Source of the DNA: Acanthaster planci
Taxonomy: Eukaryota > Echinodermata > Asteroidea > Valvatida > Acanthasteridae
Direction: 5' to 3'
Assembly: GCF_001949145.1 (NCBI RefSeq)
Contig: NW_019091386.1
Coordinates: 1,281,281-1,345,280 of the forward strand
DNA length: 64,000 bases
Part shown: in pieces, positions 36,201 to 51,200 of the stretch
Layout of the letters: the number at the start of each line of letters is the position of its first letter
How positions within the stretch are numbered: the stretch's first letter is position 1
Notes under the pieces: generated by a model
What the model was told of the DNA's origin: nothing
Seen by the model: the letters and a program-made list of their open reading frames with translations, nothing else
The model's database searches: none
Made by a program: the position numbers and the translations under genes

Positions 36201-39200
36201 TATAGGGTATATATTTGTATCCAAACAGACCCACTTGATAATAGCCCAACGACCCCTTTTTTTCCCCCTGGCCCCACCGTGCCCCCGGAATTCCGCTCGA
36301 TGTAATCCCCTTGTTGGGAATGGCTCACCCGTTTATCGGAGTCTTTGCAGAGTTCCTGAACCATGTTATTGTTATTGAGCCTCCATCGGGGCCCACTGTT
36401 GGACTGCCCCCCCCTGTTTGCCCAGCTTGTTTTGTGGAGCGGAATTCTTCATTCTTCTCTTTTCTTGAAAAGTAGACCTTGGAACAGGTGAGGCACTAAC
36501 CTAGCCTTGCGCTTTAGCTTGGGGGGAAGAGTCCAGCAGAAGGCAAACATCACCGGGTGTTGGTGGTCACCAGGTTACTTAAGTGATCTTTTGTGGAGAT
36601 AATTTGGGTAAACACAAACATCAATTAATAACAAGTGGGGGGGGTCTCACAAGTTGCATTTTCTTCCCTGCCTTGTGGATTTGAGCTTGTGACAATTAGA
36701 ACTGTCATTTGCCAAAACAAATTAGGAGCATTCCAATTGATTGCCATACCCCACAGCCCTAGAGCTTCCTGGTAAGCAGTTAATTTGGTCCCTAATTACT
36801 TGTAGGGCAGAATCCATTAGCGTCTGTCAGTTCAAGATCCCACTAAAATGCAGGAATGGTCAGCCAGCCTCATTCCTGTGCTCAAACAGCATTGGCAATA
36901 ACTGTAGTATAGTCTGACTACCAAATATTGTAAGTATAACGCGGTTTGAGGTTGGACAGTCAATGTTAGTTCCCCGATTTATTGGGAGTTGACAAACTAG
37001 TTCCCGAGGCGAATACCGCAGTAGCTGTAGTTTGTCAACTCCCGGTACCTGAGGGGAGCCAACATCGACTGTCCAACCGAAACAAACCCTGCTGTATTTG
37101 TTTTACTATACCATACCTCATACCGGTACATATTTTATTTAATAACCTCGGAAAATAGAAACAATGTGTGCCGCCATCTTTTCATATGAGCTGCATACCG
37201 TAGTAGGCTCAAGCCACCGCGAGTGCACAGTACACTGCGCATGTGTTTTTTTAACTGTAAGCCGGGCGACAGTAATAAAAACGCATGCGTATAAATTACA
37301 CCTTGCGTAAACGATCATGTGTGCGCTTGGCAAACAGTAAAAATAGTGGCTGGCGCGTGAACGTGAATAGACCAATGAGAGTTCAGCAATCCGTCATGAA
37401 TATGTATGAGCTATAGTAATCCATGTACATGTAAGAAACATGTTCTTTATAATAGATAAACTGTGTGTCATAGTCTTTTCTTTAATAATTTACCGGTACA
37501 ACGTGTACCAGAACACCATCTCACCAATATAGCACTCCATCGAAAGCTCCCGTCTGTAAAAAACTAAAAAACACACTTGGTTTGACAAGTTGCCAGATAA
37601 GATGCCGGTGCGTTGTAAATACTTGGTACATAAAAGTACTCATGTACAGCAGAGCTCTCCTCCCTCCTCAATAAATATGGAACCATCTTGAGTAAACCAT
37701 GGGCTGCTTGAGCAGATATCTTTGACTTATACACATACGTACCAATCTTCCTCCTGGTAAAACGGCCTCACCGAGCATTCTCCTTCTCCAGTTGCGTACT
37801 AGAAGCCTGCAACATACACCTGTTGAGAGGATTTTCAGTTGCGTGAGTTTTGACAGTCAGCGTTCAGTTTACATGTACGCAGATGTGCACGGAAACGCGC
37901 GCCCTCGAAGACTCCCAACATCCTGGCGTACAATGTACATGAAATTGCCAATAGAAATACCCAGATTCGAAAATGCACGCACCTCCGTGGACGTGGTACA
38001 TGCACATACATACATGTACTTCCTGAAGTGTCTTTAGCCCATCATGTTACGTCCTGTGACAAACCTCCATAACCACAGATGTGCCAGCAACGAGGTGCAG
38101 CTTAAGTAGCCACCCCAGAAATGTTCAGTTAGTGTCATACAGGTGGTTTTTTTCTTGGTTTTTTTTTAAAAGATTTTTATGGGGTGAACACACTTTCTGG
38201 CTGAAAAAGTTATGTGCAGACTCTGTGGAATGCATTTAAAGTCTGTTGAACCAGCACACATTTGCATCCATGTACAGTGTATGTACCGGTACATTTAAAT
38301 TTTAAGCTTCCTAATTTGGGTGAACTCTTGCTTGCAAGTTCAAGCGTCCAAGTTGGTCAACATTGAAAGCTACATGTACATGTACTTTGTGTTACCGGTA
38401 CAGCTGTGGCTTGCATGAGCACCATTGCAGTTATCCATGTAACTTAATGCTACATGTATCTCTGCTGAGAAAGTTATGTGTTGTACTTGCACTGGTACAT
38501 ACATGTACATGTACCTGTACTTTCAAACCAGGTGCAGGTTCATTTTGAAAATTTGGGATTGAGGAAACATTTCATAGAATGTAGAAACTAGTGTCTTGAC
38601 TTGTTATGTGTGTTTTGTAATTGTTTTTCTTCAGTGGCAAGTTCACTTTCATCATTCCAATGCCAAAGGTCTGTCCATACCGTACATCATGTTCTTTACT
38701 TCTCTCCTTCAAATTTCAGTAAAAAAATCCCCTCTCTTTCTTTTTGAAAGCTTGGCATAGAGTTCTGTGCTACTATTTCTAATAAAACATAGCGTTCCAA
38801 AACTCACAAGTATGAAACTTGAATGGAGCCCCACTCTGGGAAATGGCATCGGCATAATGTAGTGGCAAAGCAATGTGTTGTATTTGTAACATGTCGTAAG
38901 GTTTGATGCTGTGTGCAACGGTCAGTCTCATTCCACAGTGGTTCCTGCTATGCCTTGGGAGTGGTGGAATTCCACGCACCTCACGAATGTTAACATTGTG
39001 ACAGCAATTAACACGCGTGTCATTTCCTGGACGATGCCAAGAATGTGAAGTCTAATTAATGAGAGCTTATAACCTTGGCGTGACTCTGCGTCACTGGTCA
39101 TTGAGTTCTTGCCTTGCTGCAGTGTAGGGTCTGTTTGTTTTGCCTCACAGTTTTGTGTTTCCTGCAATTGAGCGCTGAAAGTATGGCTGGCCGTCAGTAC

Positions 39201-42200
39201 AAAAGTAAAAGAATGATTATGTAAAGTGTTTAAAAATCCCACTCAGCCGTCAAATACCAGTTACATGTGCATGCACATCATAATATATTGCTAAATACTA
39301 AACAAAAAATCGAAAATACAACCCACTATAAATTAATGGGACAAATGTACATTTTGAACAAATTTGTGGTAAAATCAAAACCAACCCAAGGTGGATTTGA
39401 TCATAGAGATGATTTGATCAAGTCTTTGGTCAAGATTGATGAACTTACATGTATGTCAACAAGAATGGTACTAGCACCTGTACATGTGCTTGGTATGTAC
39501 TTAGTTTTAGCAAAAAGACATGTTGAAACTTTTTTGTGGAGGTTTTTATTACATCAACTTTATTCTTTTTTTCTTTTCTCTGTCTTTTAGTGCCTGGGAT
39601 CAGTTTCGGTATTCTCTTGGGTCATTTCAAGACAGAAGTATGTACAGTTGTGAATAGCACAAAGATATACTTGGAATATTTGCCTAACAAAAACACAGCC
39701 CCCTCAAAAAAAAAGTCAAATAATATTATGTGGCTTCATTACAGCGCTGTGTTCCCCTTGCTCTGACAACTAACTAATGCAGGGCCTTGAGATGAAATTC
39801 AACAGCCATGTTTCAAATTAAGAAAAGAAGAAAGAGGGATCAAATGATACCCTCTAATCACCTGGCACCAAGGGTCCAGTCCCTTGTACCTGCTGGAGCA
39901 CTGAAAAATGTGCGGTATTTCTCCAATACCAAGGGGGGGGGGGAATATGGAAGGTTTACCCATTGGCAGGATTACCATCCCTCCTTCCAAGGCTCCTCAG
40001 TTTTTTGGTATGGTAAACCCTTAATGATGTACTTAAGTGGATCAGTACAGCCCCCTAAATCCCACCTCTCTTTAGTGAAAACATCCTGTCCAGCTCAAGT
40101 TTCTATTGTGTCAGACCAATTTGCCAGGGCTAACCTGACTAATTAGAGCTCTGCCTCTTCAGAGGACAGTGGCTCCTATCAAGTTTCTCCCCCAGATTTT
40201 ATGGATGGGATCAACTCTATACCCCTACTTAGAGAAGGCTTAGAATAAGGGGCTATTGATATTATAGCCGTTACTCTTAGCTTGAGAGTCTGAGAGACTG
40301 AGCGGGTTTTGTATCAACTTTATGTTGAAGGCCGTGATACCAGAACTTGCAACCCACGGTCTGCTATTGTTACAGGTGTTCTTGCATGCCCAACCAGACC
40401 CCCCCCCATTGCGTCAAGCTTTTGAAAAACAGAAATTTTGCTGACATTTGCGAATTTCCGAGATGGGTCGGGCCCCAGGGGGTAAGGGGCAGGAAGCTAT
40501 AATCTATAATCTATAAAGCTATTTTCTGCTACACATTAAAAAAAAATGTTTTTCTCTACATAATGTATCTTAGCAGGATGTATTGTGCAGGTGAGTGTTG
40601 TGTGCAGTGGTTCTGAGTAGCTGCAACATGCGACAAGAAACTGGAGAATTCTGATGTTATGTACGTGTAGATTTTTTGCCATGTGTGGGAGGGAATTCCT
40701 GAAAATATCATCCATACTTGTGTATTTCTTGGTCACATTCTGCCCGTCGTCATTTTTAGTTATTGAGTCTGTCATTTTCATTCATATCAGGGATTAACTT
40801 CTGGTCAACATTTAACATTCATGTACATGTATACTGGTGCCAAAATCTTTTCCTTGTGAATACTGCGTGTTAGTAAAAACAAATCACACATGTAGCTTGC
40901 AGTATTCTGACTGCATTTGAAATTGGTAAATTTGAACAAGAAAAATAGTTTCGTGAGCAAACTGTCGTTATTGACGCAGTATTCACATATGCATGTAGAA
41001 CCTGACTTTATTTGTAAGTGACAATTTCCAGTAAATGAGGGAAATTCGGATTTAAATCTGCGTACCCAAATCTAAGGTTTATTTTTAAAAAAGAAGTTAA
41101 CAAATATTCTGGGTCAAAATTTTTCCAAGAATGAAGTAAAAGCTTTTCTAAAGTGCTGCAAAACTTTTGAATGACAACCTAGCTCAGCTTGGTAAGTGCA
41201 CGTGACGCGCGAGCTTCAACTTCAGCGTTCCCCTACCCAGGCTACCCCCACGCAAAATACATACACCGGTATCTTGTCTCTTCAACTGGCTCAAGACTTT
41301 CTTAAGGGATGGGAACTGAACTTGACTGCATGAGCTTGGCAATAAGATGATTCAAGCATACTTTGTGAAATCAGATTTCAGCCTGCACCTGGCATCCCCA
41401 ATTAGGCATGTGGATTGTGAGACGGAAGAACCGCAAGGTCGAGCAGGCGTTATCAGCCAGCAATGTAGGCAATCCAGGATTTGGACAATTTATTTTAGAC
41501 TCACAGCCAGAGCAGGGCAAGGAATTGGGTACACTGAACAAAGGTGACCATGGAAATGGTTCAACATGAGCTGTCAAACGTCTCAATGACAAAGTGGTGG
41601 GCTCAGTGCAAAATCCCCAATCGGGGGTTAAAAGAAATTGGGCCCACTTGAAAAGTTCAGTTCGTGGATCGTGGCTTCCAGTGAGTTCAAATTCAGGGGC
41701 TCTCATTTAAAAGCTTGTTTGCTCATGCTGTCAAATTATTCTATAATGTTCATGTACTAGTGCACGTGTGTTAGTTTATCTAGTATTGCATTTACGTGTA
41801 TGTGGCAAGCATGAACGAACAGCGTGCAGTGTTGCCGCCAAAATACCTTGCAATGCCTCATGTTGCTGCGCTGGTAGTGGAGTACGTATATTGATGACGG
41901 AGTACGTGTATTTAACAGACATTAGAAAATATTCATCTAGTTGGCCACATGTACATTTTGTCCATGTATGTACATGTATGCGTTTACTACACTGTGTAAT
42001 GGATTTGTGCATGTACAGGGATATGTATGTCTGATATTGGGACTTTACTTTGACAGCATAATGGTGCAAGATGGAAGCACATGTACAGGTAGGCATGTAA
42101 ACAAAAAAAAGCAGTTCACTGAAAGTGTACAAAAACATACCTGTAGCGTCACACCCAAGCCAGTGTTGAGAAAGAACAGGTTACCTCAGTGCATGTGGCT

Positions 42201-45200
42201 GGCTGTCCCACCCCTTACCTTCCATTTGATCCTCATGTAAACCGCACCCACCAGAAAAAGCAGCTGTAACTGTACAGGAGAGTAATAAAATACATGTGTG
42301 GCACTGGTACATGTTTGCACTTCATAAACTACGATACATGCCCGGTATACATACTTTTGGCAAAATCGTCCGGGACAGTGGTTACTTTTTCTATTTCAAG
42401 TCTGTGCAAAGAGCCCAGGAATTTTTAAACTTTCCTTTCAGTTTTTGTTTTTGTTTTCATTTTTTTTGGTGCAGTTTTACTGAGGGGATGGTTAAAAATT
42501 CCAACGGTAAATTTATACAAGTAAAACAACATCTGACTCCGAATACGCCAGAAATATTGGAGATTTCAAGAAAGATCAAAACCCTTGGTGAGTCGTGTAT
42601 AACCAAAGAGCAAGGATAGACTGATGGACAGCTGAGCTGGCTTAAGTGGCACACCACCTAAGCTGGATTCTGTCAACTTTTGTCACCTTGGGAGCTCGGC
42701 TGGGAAATTTCTCTTGTTTTTCTAGCAGGAAACATGACCACAAACTCAGGCAATCCAGCCTGCCCTAATAATCTTGTTATCACCTCTTGCAGCACACTTT
42801 TCGGCTGGGGTAATCCAGTTGTGGGATTCAATTAGGCGTGAGATTGGGGCTGGGCTTGCCAGAATGACACTAGTACAGGTACATGTATGTAGGGCATTAT
42901 TCCACTGTAGACCAACCCAACTTGCAGGTCTGGCCCAAGGTTGTCGTTTGTCAGGAACCTGCATTTGAGTACTGAAAAATAATCACAACAAAAGAAAAAA
43001 GGAAATTCAATGAAGCTGGAAACATGTTTCCGTGGCTAGGAACAGCTGCCAGACGGAGTGTTACCAATATGTGCCCTCGATTTTCCTCGTCTTCGGCAGA
43101 TGTTGGTCTAGAAGGAAGAGAGATGTGGAAGGGAAAGAAGAAAAGGGATTTAGGCTGATTTGAAAAATAAGTTTGTGACCTCTGTCCACTCACACAGGTT
43201 TTCAGTAAAATTGTGAATGTTGCAGAAATCTACTCATTTGTGAATTTCTTTGCTTTTAAAGGCTGGGAAAGGTTTGCCGAAAAATTGCTGACTTTTTGGA
43301 CAGTCATGATGCACAGTATGGTCTTAGTCACCAATTTCTTTTGACAGTTTCTGTCCCTGTGCTTAGAAACTTTCCAGTGTGTTTACGTCCAGGCCCTGTG
43401 CTCCCAGCAATGTAGCCCAGTGGTAGCTAGCTCTTAGACAAGCCATGTTGACCATAAATAACCCCCAACTGCTTGGGTGGCAGGGTCAAAGGGCACGTCC
43501 CAAAACAGGAAGAGAGCTGTCACCTTAGAGTCCAATAACAGGGGTACACTCTTTTTGATGGGATGACAGACCAACCGTGCTACATGATACCCCCTCCCTT
43601 CCCCCTTCTCCTGTGTTTTGGGGAAGGGTGAGTTCCCGGATCCAATTTCAGTTTCCCCCCACAAGAGGAAGTTTGGCCCAGTCCAAAGACTAAACTGTTG
43701 TTCTGTGGAAGTTTCCCCAAGCTGGGCTTTTTTAAATACACAGTTTGGTCCTGTGTTACTGATAAAAGTATTGGGCATCTCACTGGAAAACATTCCCATC
43801 CTTTTATGTCTGTTCACAATTTTGCAGAGAGGACTGTTTTTTTTCAAGGGCAGATCCAGAACCAGTTTTTTTTGGGGGGGGAGGGAGAAAGATAAAATTG
43901 GGGGGTGCAGAAAATTAGGAAATTACTCTTGTGCAGCCTTTTATGGGCCTTTCTAAGGAGTGAGGCTAAAGCTGGGGTTTTAATTTTTTAAATGCTACAT
44001 TCTTTTGGAGAGAAAAGAAAACAGTTCTTTCAAATCTCCTTTCTTTCAATATTTAAAAAAGAAATTTGACTCTTGTTTCTTGGGGGGGGGAGGGATTATG
44101 ACACCTCCCTCCTTTGTCCCCGTCTCCCACTCAGTCTGCCAATATTGCTTTTTTCACAATGTATTCACACGTAATTACTTCAGCCATATCCGGTGGTCTC
44201 CTTGTTCAACATTTATTCTTATGCCGCCGGTATCTCCTTTCATATCGGTACTTTGTATGGACAAAATTTTGAAATACACGTACATGTATAGGTAGTTACA
44301 GCTTGTGTACAAATGAATTAAGCACACAGGGTACAGAATATCTGGTGAATTTGACTGTGGCACTGGGTATTTTTCCGAGCACATTGGGCTTTTGCATTTC
44401 TTCATTTTTTAAAAATGTTTTTGCACGGCTCATTGCTTACCCTTACAGCCCATTTTGCTCAACTTTTATGACCGCAAGAATCAAACTAAGTTCTCTTGCA
44501 CGAACCTGTCCATGTACTGTATCTGGTTTCAAATAGTATCCCGGGGTCAGAGCAGGTTAAACGGTTCTGTGGTTATAAAGCAGGAATGTCTTTTTTTTTT
44601 CAGCTTGTTTCCTGGATAGTATTATTTGTGGTATTGTCTCCTGTCACTTTTCGGCCTGTTTTTCTCTCCTGCTACTAAGCTAAGCCAAGAAACTTTTTTA
44701 AAAGTCATTGTTTGTTCAAAAAGAAAAAAAAAATGCCCCCAAGAGATTGATCAGGAGTGGCTGTTTTGGGTGTTCCCTCCCACAGGATGACATGGGGGGC
44801 GTGGGCCGGGGGTGCCCGCACCAGAACCCCGGCCAGACCTCCTGCCTGGGCAAGGGACGGATTGACGCCAGCTGCTGCATGGATGCCCTTGATGGTGGTG
44901 GCGCAGCCTGCTCCTATCGGCCGGGGATCACCACCGGGGTGCTGTGCTGCAAGAAGTCAGGTGGGTAGATGTACCAGTGTTGCTGTGGAGTCAGTCACAG
45001 AGTCCCTACAAGTCCGTCACAATTCACCTGTTCTTCAATCCAAGTGACAAGCTGTTCAGTGAACTCTTATGAAAGCATTCCTTTGTCATTGCTTACCCTG
45101 TCATTTAATCATGACAGATCTTGTACAAGGACTTGGGACTGCACTTGTGACTGGACTAGTGAAAGAACTTGTTACAGGGCCTAACTTAAATAAACTTTGG

Positions 45201-48200
45201 TGGTAGTGAGTAGTTGGATTGTTAAGTGCGATAGTATTAAAAGTACAATGTACATATGTACCATCTTAAAACTCTCACACTCTAATAATAATGATAATAA
45301 TAATTTCTATAATATCACTTAAAACTAAATTGTCAGTGATGCTTCACATTCAAAATACTAGATAAAACACAATAAAAATGAGCAAAACATTACAACTACA
45401 CGTAATATACCGTACACATTAAACCTCTAACAAAACATTCCGAATGCTTCATTAAAAAGATAGGTCCTAAGATTGGCTTTAAAATCAGAGAAAAGTGTAA
45501 TTTGTCTTGATGACACAGGCAAGTCATTCCAGAGCTGAGGGGCACAGACATTAAATGCTCTATTTCCGGCACTGACTTTCTTTGGACATTTCTATTCAAG
45601 AATTGGAACTGAATAAGCTCTAGTTTGTCATTTCAATTGTTGAAGTGGGAGACTGAGATAAGCAGATCCAGTGCCCCAAAGGGCTCTGAAAGCAAATATG
45701 AAAAGTTTAAATTGAATCGGCTGCTGACCAGGGAGCCAGTGTAGACGGTCAAGAAAACTCTCTACCCCATGCCCTCAACTGCAGGGGTCCACATCTCAAA
45801 ATCTCTGGAGCTTTTTGGATCTCCACAGAGCTAGAGGCCGAGAAGAGATGTCACCGTAGGAAAGTTGGAGCTTGTTTTGGGCTTATTTATAGACCCCTTA
45901 ACTCTCATAAACTATGTTTTTTAACTCAAAAGTTCCGCTCATAAAAAAATGTCTGTTGAAAAATAAATTGTTGATGAGTGCTCCGAGCTTGTTCCCATCC
46001 CTGGCTGTCCCAGATTTGATCTCTGGGGGTAAAAATAAAAAGCCACAGACACAGTGGAAAGCCTTGGTGCCATGTCTACTGGGATAACAGCAACCCACAG
46101 CTCCTCAGGGTAAAGACTGGCTGACCTTATGGTCAAGGACAATTTCAATGAATGGTTTTCCTCTGGCACCGGGGAGATTTGCTTTTCCCTGATTGGGGTA
46201 CATTTCATTTTTTCCCCCCCTTTTAAATCACAAATTTTATTATGTTAAAACTGTAAACATGGCATAAGCTTCAGCAATTGCTCTTAGTTCTATTTATCGG
46301 AGCATGAAGCACACACAGCCATATTGCATTAAAGGGGTTTATCTTGAGTTGGATTTCTGAATGGAATAATTGTGGATGGACTTTACAAAATGAATGCATT
46401 ATACAGTTTCTTCGGGAATTTCTGTCACCGTGCTTGTTGAGTTTTTATTCTTGGGAGATTTGAACCGCACAGCTGATCTCATCAGCAAGCTCAGTTGTTA
46501 ACTTAGTGATGAAATACCGGCACTAGACAAGAGGTCATGGGTTCAAGATCGGCTGTAGCCAGGTTGTGATTTTTTTTCTCACAAGCCTCTCAGGCTGCCC
46601 TTTGAGCGACAAGAGCTCAGTATCGACAAAATAACAAATCACTCACTCAGTCCCATCCAAATCACGGTTTGGTTTAATTCATTGTGGTACAATTTATTGT
46701 ACACATCTCCACAACAAGATGATGTAAGTCCATGTGGAGTCTACACTTGGTTAGGTTTCAAAGTGACTTTGAAGGTGAAAAAAGGGTTTTTTTACATATG
46801 CATATTAAGATGCAGTTAGCCACCAAATACCTGTATCACTTGCCATTGGCATTGGAAGGTTTTGTTCTTGATTCAGACATCTCCAACATCTCTCAGAGTC
46901 CGTTGTTGGGACAACGAAAGTGACTCAACATTTCCCAAGATGCACATTAGTTGTAAAGACCCAGTCACAAAGGGTCAACTTCCAAACCCTTTACGACCTG
47001 AATTGGCGACAGGGAACCCAACCACTTTACCACACCCGCCAATAGAGGAACTCCTGTTCACCGGGCAAGAGTCTGGGAAAGTCGCGACACTTTAAAAAAA
47101 AAAAGAAATAAATGAAAAATCAGGCCAGCCCTCCCTTGTTAAAGCACGAAGAACCCGAGACCGTTTCTGTGTTGGGTACGATTTCTTTGGGGACCCTAAG
47201 TAAATTTGGTAATAAATACAGAGGCATGACATGTCTGCAGGCAACTCTTTGTATTCAAAGGTACACTCTGAAAGGTTTTCTGTAGTGCTAATTTTTTTTT
47301 CTGTCTCGGGGGAGGGGGGGTTGGAGAAAGGGGAGGAGACTTGGTCATGTGGGCATGTCAACATCTTCTGCCATTACATTTTGTAATCCACACAAGAGCT
47401 TACATTACAAAGCAAGCAACATAAATATGCGTTTCCGATGGTTTGTTTTTTTTTCATTGGTTTTAATGCAGAAAGGGCACCGGTCATCCACACCCACCTT
47501 CCACCTGAAGTGAGCATAAACGAGGGAGACGTCTTCACCTTGCATTGTCACACTTCTGGCAGCCCCGCCCCTAGCATCAAGTGGCTCAGGGATGGCTCGC
47601 CGGTCGATCTCACCGACAGAAGAGTCCATCTGGCGCCCACAGGTCAGAGAATACACCTACTCATTATTTGTAAACCCTAACCTTGCATCGCCAGTGTGTA
47701 TGCTTCTCAAACAAACTTTCATAGCTCTTACTTTCCATGTGAAGGTGGCCTGTGAGGGCCATACATCCCTGTCAAGGTACGGGTACATATGCCTGAGCCA
47801 ACCTGACAAAATGAGTCACGAGTCCCCACAGCCACTCTCGAGTTGAAGACCTTTACAAATGTTGCACAGTGGAAATTAAGAGGAAATCTCGACAGATTTT
47901 CACCCACACAATGTCCGTTCCTAAGGATGCCATGCTGAGTGATTCACCACAACAAAGAGTCCAGTTTGCCTTCTCTGGTAAGGGAGCTAGAAAGAAATGG
48001 TCTCAAGACCCATTTTGTCAAGCTACCGTAGTCACATTGTTTTGCCCAAAGCAACAGGAATCTAATGGTTCACTTAAACTTTCAGGAGATAATGCCCTAC
48101 ATTCCATGCATAGTACCGCAACTGTAACTGAGCTGTGCCTTCCTCAATCTTACAAAATCTTTCAAACCTCACTGGTAGATTTTTAAAGAATATGGGAAGG

Positions 48201-51200
48201 TTACGTTTGACATAATGTACTTGGTTTCAGTCTTTTGGTAGTAGAGTGGCTGATTTTTTTAATTTTTTTTTTCTGGTGTCTGTTCAGGGACCCTGTACAT
48301 CACAAACGTAAATCCAATGGACGCTGGTCAGTACTCATGCATCAGGGTCAACTCAGCTGGCACAGCCAGGGAGGATGCCTTCCTCCAGGTCATCAGAAAG
48401 GGTGAGTATGGTTAGCCCCACCCATTCCTGTCCCTGTCAAGATCGGGAACTTGTTTTGGTCAAGACTCAAGCCATTTTGTAGTCCTGTATCCTGCTGGGG
48501 TCCAATTTCATCAGTTAGTCAGCAGAAGTTTCTGTACAACAAATTTATATGCTAAAACCAAAATCAGCTGGGCACCAGCCACAGGGAATACACAGTGTAA
48601 ATTGTTTTGGCTGGTTACCTGCATACCGGGTACACATTAACCTTGGTCAAGGCCAGATCTGCATCAAGACATAGTTCATGTTTTTCCTGCATAGTATATG
48701 TTTTAATGCTTGCAGAGCAGTTTAAAATGAGAATATTTCAAGAGATTCCAAAGCCATTAAGCCAGGAGGGCTGAAGCAATCGCCCCCAGTGCCACCCTGA
48801 AGTTCCAGGCCTGTCGCTATCCGGTATTTTTGCCTGCAAGTAGATAAGTAATTGTTGCAAAGTGTCCTGCTCAGGGACGTAAACAACTGTAACCTGGTTG
48901 AGCTGATTGGCGTTGTCCCAGTTTATTACTGTCTGAAAGAAGCCTGAAGAATCAAGCCTGTCAGCTGCATTCACACTGCAGTTGCCACAAAGGGAACAGT
49001 CATGCTGTGCTGTTGTGTAGGTATTAAGCTAGACTCCCAATAAGTCGTGATTAAGTCGTTCAAAAAATTGGCAAAGATGTCTCCGAGCATCCTGCGGATC
49101 AGTCTCGATAAGTCAGCCGCAGTTTCTGTCCACTTTCTGACCCCCACCCCTTCCTTTTGCTGCCACCGACTGAATTTATATTGTAGTAACCGCATCCGAT
49201 ACTGAATTAAGTTGGTTAGGGCTGTTGACCAGCATCCTGCTGGAGCAGCGATAACAATCACGACTGCATTTGTACATGATGGGTTTCATAGTTTGGCACA
49301 TGTGCCCCAAACAATTTCCATTGAAGAGGTCCTGGATCAGTCCTAGTCCGACGTGGATCAGAGTTTTCCTTGCGTCCTTAAGCATGGGTACGCACATTCA
49401 TGCGTGCCATCGGATCAGTCCGTATAACGGGGACTTAAGTGCACTGTTACTAAATACACACCTTACAGCACGTGTGTAGTAATTTCATAACATCCAACAT
49501 TATGCGTGAATTGCCCCCAGCAAGCATTTCCAAGTTTTCGGTTGAATGTGCACAATGCAAGAAAAACACCCCCACAGCATTGGAGAAATTGCAGTTTTAC
49601 TGAAGCAACCTTGCAACTTAAAGGAGGAGTTTTGCACGGAGCCTTTAATGTCTTAATGCACTTGTACACGTACCGGGTACATACCTAGTCCATAGGTGTG
49701 AATCACAGTCGGTGATTGGGAGTGCGAACTGTGAGACCTTTGGCAGCCCCCTTTCTCCCTCAGTACCTGGCTCCTGTCAGGAAGAACGTCCGCACTTGTT
49801 AAGCCTTTGATAAATCTAGGTTGCTCCCAAATGTTCCACATTTTCTTCTCTTTTTTTCCCACCTCTCTTGTTTCCTTCTCTTCAATGACTAACACAAATC
49901 ATACATCCTGATGCCCAGTCAGAGATTTTCGGGCGATCACGAGGGATGATAGCATCAGAGACACTGCCCACTTTTTTTTTTTATGTCTCAGGAAAATGAA
50001 TGAATTAAGAGGTTAGTGGCAGGGTAGGTAGTCTCACACCTGCCCTGGGGGCATTTTGTCTTGGCAGACTGCACAAGAGAGGTGTTTCTTTGTCAAAGTC
50101 ACTAAGTTGTTCACAATCACTGCCCCAAACATATCGCTCCCTTTAGTTTGTGGAGAAAACTGGGAAACTGTACCAGGAATCTCCAGACTACCATTACAGC
50201 ACCAATAAACTGAGCTACATTTGTTTATTGTTGTCAAGGTGACAGTGGAAGCACTTCCAGCTCAGCATGCACAGTGTACATTAATTCTGTGGGAAGGCAG
50301 AGTAAAGTGGGCAGAATTGTCCAAACCTTTCTTCAGTTGCGAGTCATGTTGGCAGTGTGCATGTTGACTCGTTCTTGTTAGCTCTCTAGTAGGTGAAATT
50401 AAACGTAGGCACAGAATGAGGAAGTTGGTTTGTTTGTTTGTTTGTTTGTTTGTTTGTTTGTTGGGGTGTTGGGGTGTTTGTTTGTTTTATTTCCATTCAT
50501 ACAAATAAGGTACACAAAGTACATAAAAATAGTTACAGGAAAAAAAAAACAACATGATAGTGCTCAAACATCTTTAGCCTTGAGCCGTCGATGTATTGGA
50601 GTCAAGTTGCGGCCCATTTGGAGAAATACAAGACAAAGTGGTTAGAAAATGTCTGATGTTGGACTGTCAAGTCACCCTCTTGCTCTGTCTACAGCAGCAT
50701 TCTGGGTGGAGGGAACACGTTAATGTGAGGTTGTTCTGACAGCTGTGCATTTGCCTGCTTATTTCTACAGGTTTGGTTTGTGCCAGATCTGTGTATCAAA
50801 TTGTCAACAGCTCTCATCCCCAATTTTCACAAAGTGGAAAGTAAGACTTGAAGGTTTCTATGTTGGAGAGTCAGTAGGTTGTCTCTTGGTGGCAGAACCA
50901 GGGGTATAGTCAGCATTTGTCTCATTTTTCATTTGTTTGGTTCTGGTGGTGCCACTGCCAACTCCAGGACTTCATTTAGATTCTTGAATTTCTCCTGTTT
51001 ACCAGCTCCCTTAGCTTGCAGCGACGGCTCCACAGAGGGCCTCGCCCACTTCCAGGATGTGGCGGCCTGCGCCGGCTCGTGGAAGGGCCACGTCCGCAAG
51101 GGGAAGATCCTGTGCGCGCCCGGCTGGCACGTCTGTGATGCCCGGGATGCTCCGCTGCTGGCCCGCGTCAGCTGGAAGGACGCCAACAGCGTGAGCGGCT

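Larger units (their letters stand above)
34483..44785 (+). other. Intron 2 (10303 bp, phase 0)
   Basis: Interrupts module X1 after Q125. It holds the fold-back element near 36950-37080 and one copy of a CAAGGG...G-run repeat at 43845. The remainder shows only short TACATGTA clusters and homopolymer runs. It is the longest intron and the only phase-0 one. Confidence 0.8.
44961..47471 (+). other. Intron 3 (2511 bp, phase 1)
   Basis: Lies between module X1 and the Ig domain. It contains the antisense non-LTR retrotransposon tail at 45283-45780 and a possible tRNA-derived SINE head near 46488-46550. No exon-like sequence was seen. Confidence 0.8.
48402..51005 (+). other. Intron 5 (2604 bp, phase 1)
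   Basis: Lies between the Ig domain and module X2. It contains a (TTTG)n microsatellite at 50428 and a diverged half-copy of the 22-bp-TIR MITE near 48497. Nothing else coding-like is visible. Confidence 0.8.

Noticed and set aside
47869-48186. 105-codon open frame between the two Ig half-exons.
   Set aside because: It lies entirely in intron 4, has no motif, and the Ig halves join perfectly without it.
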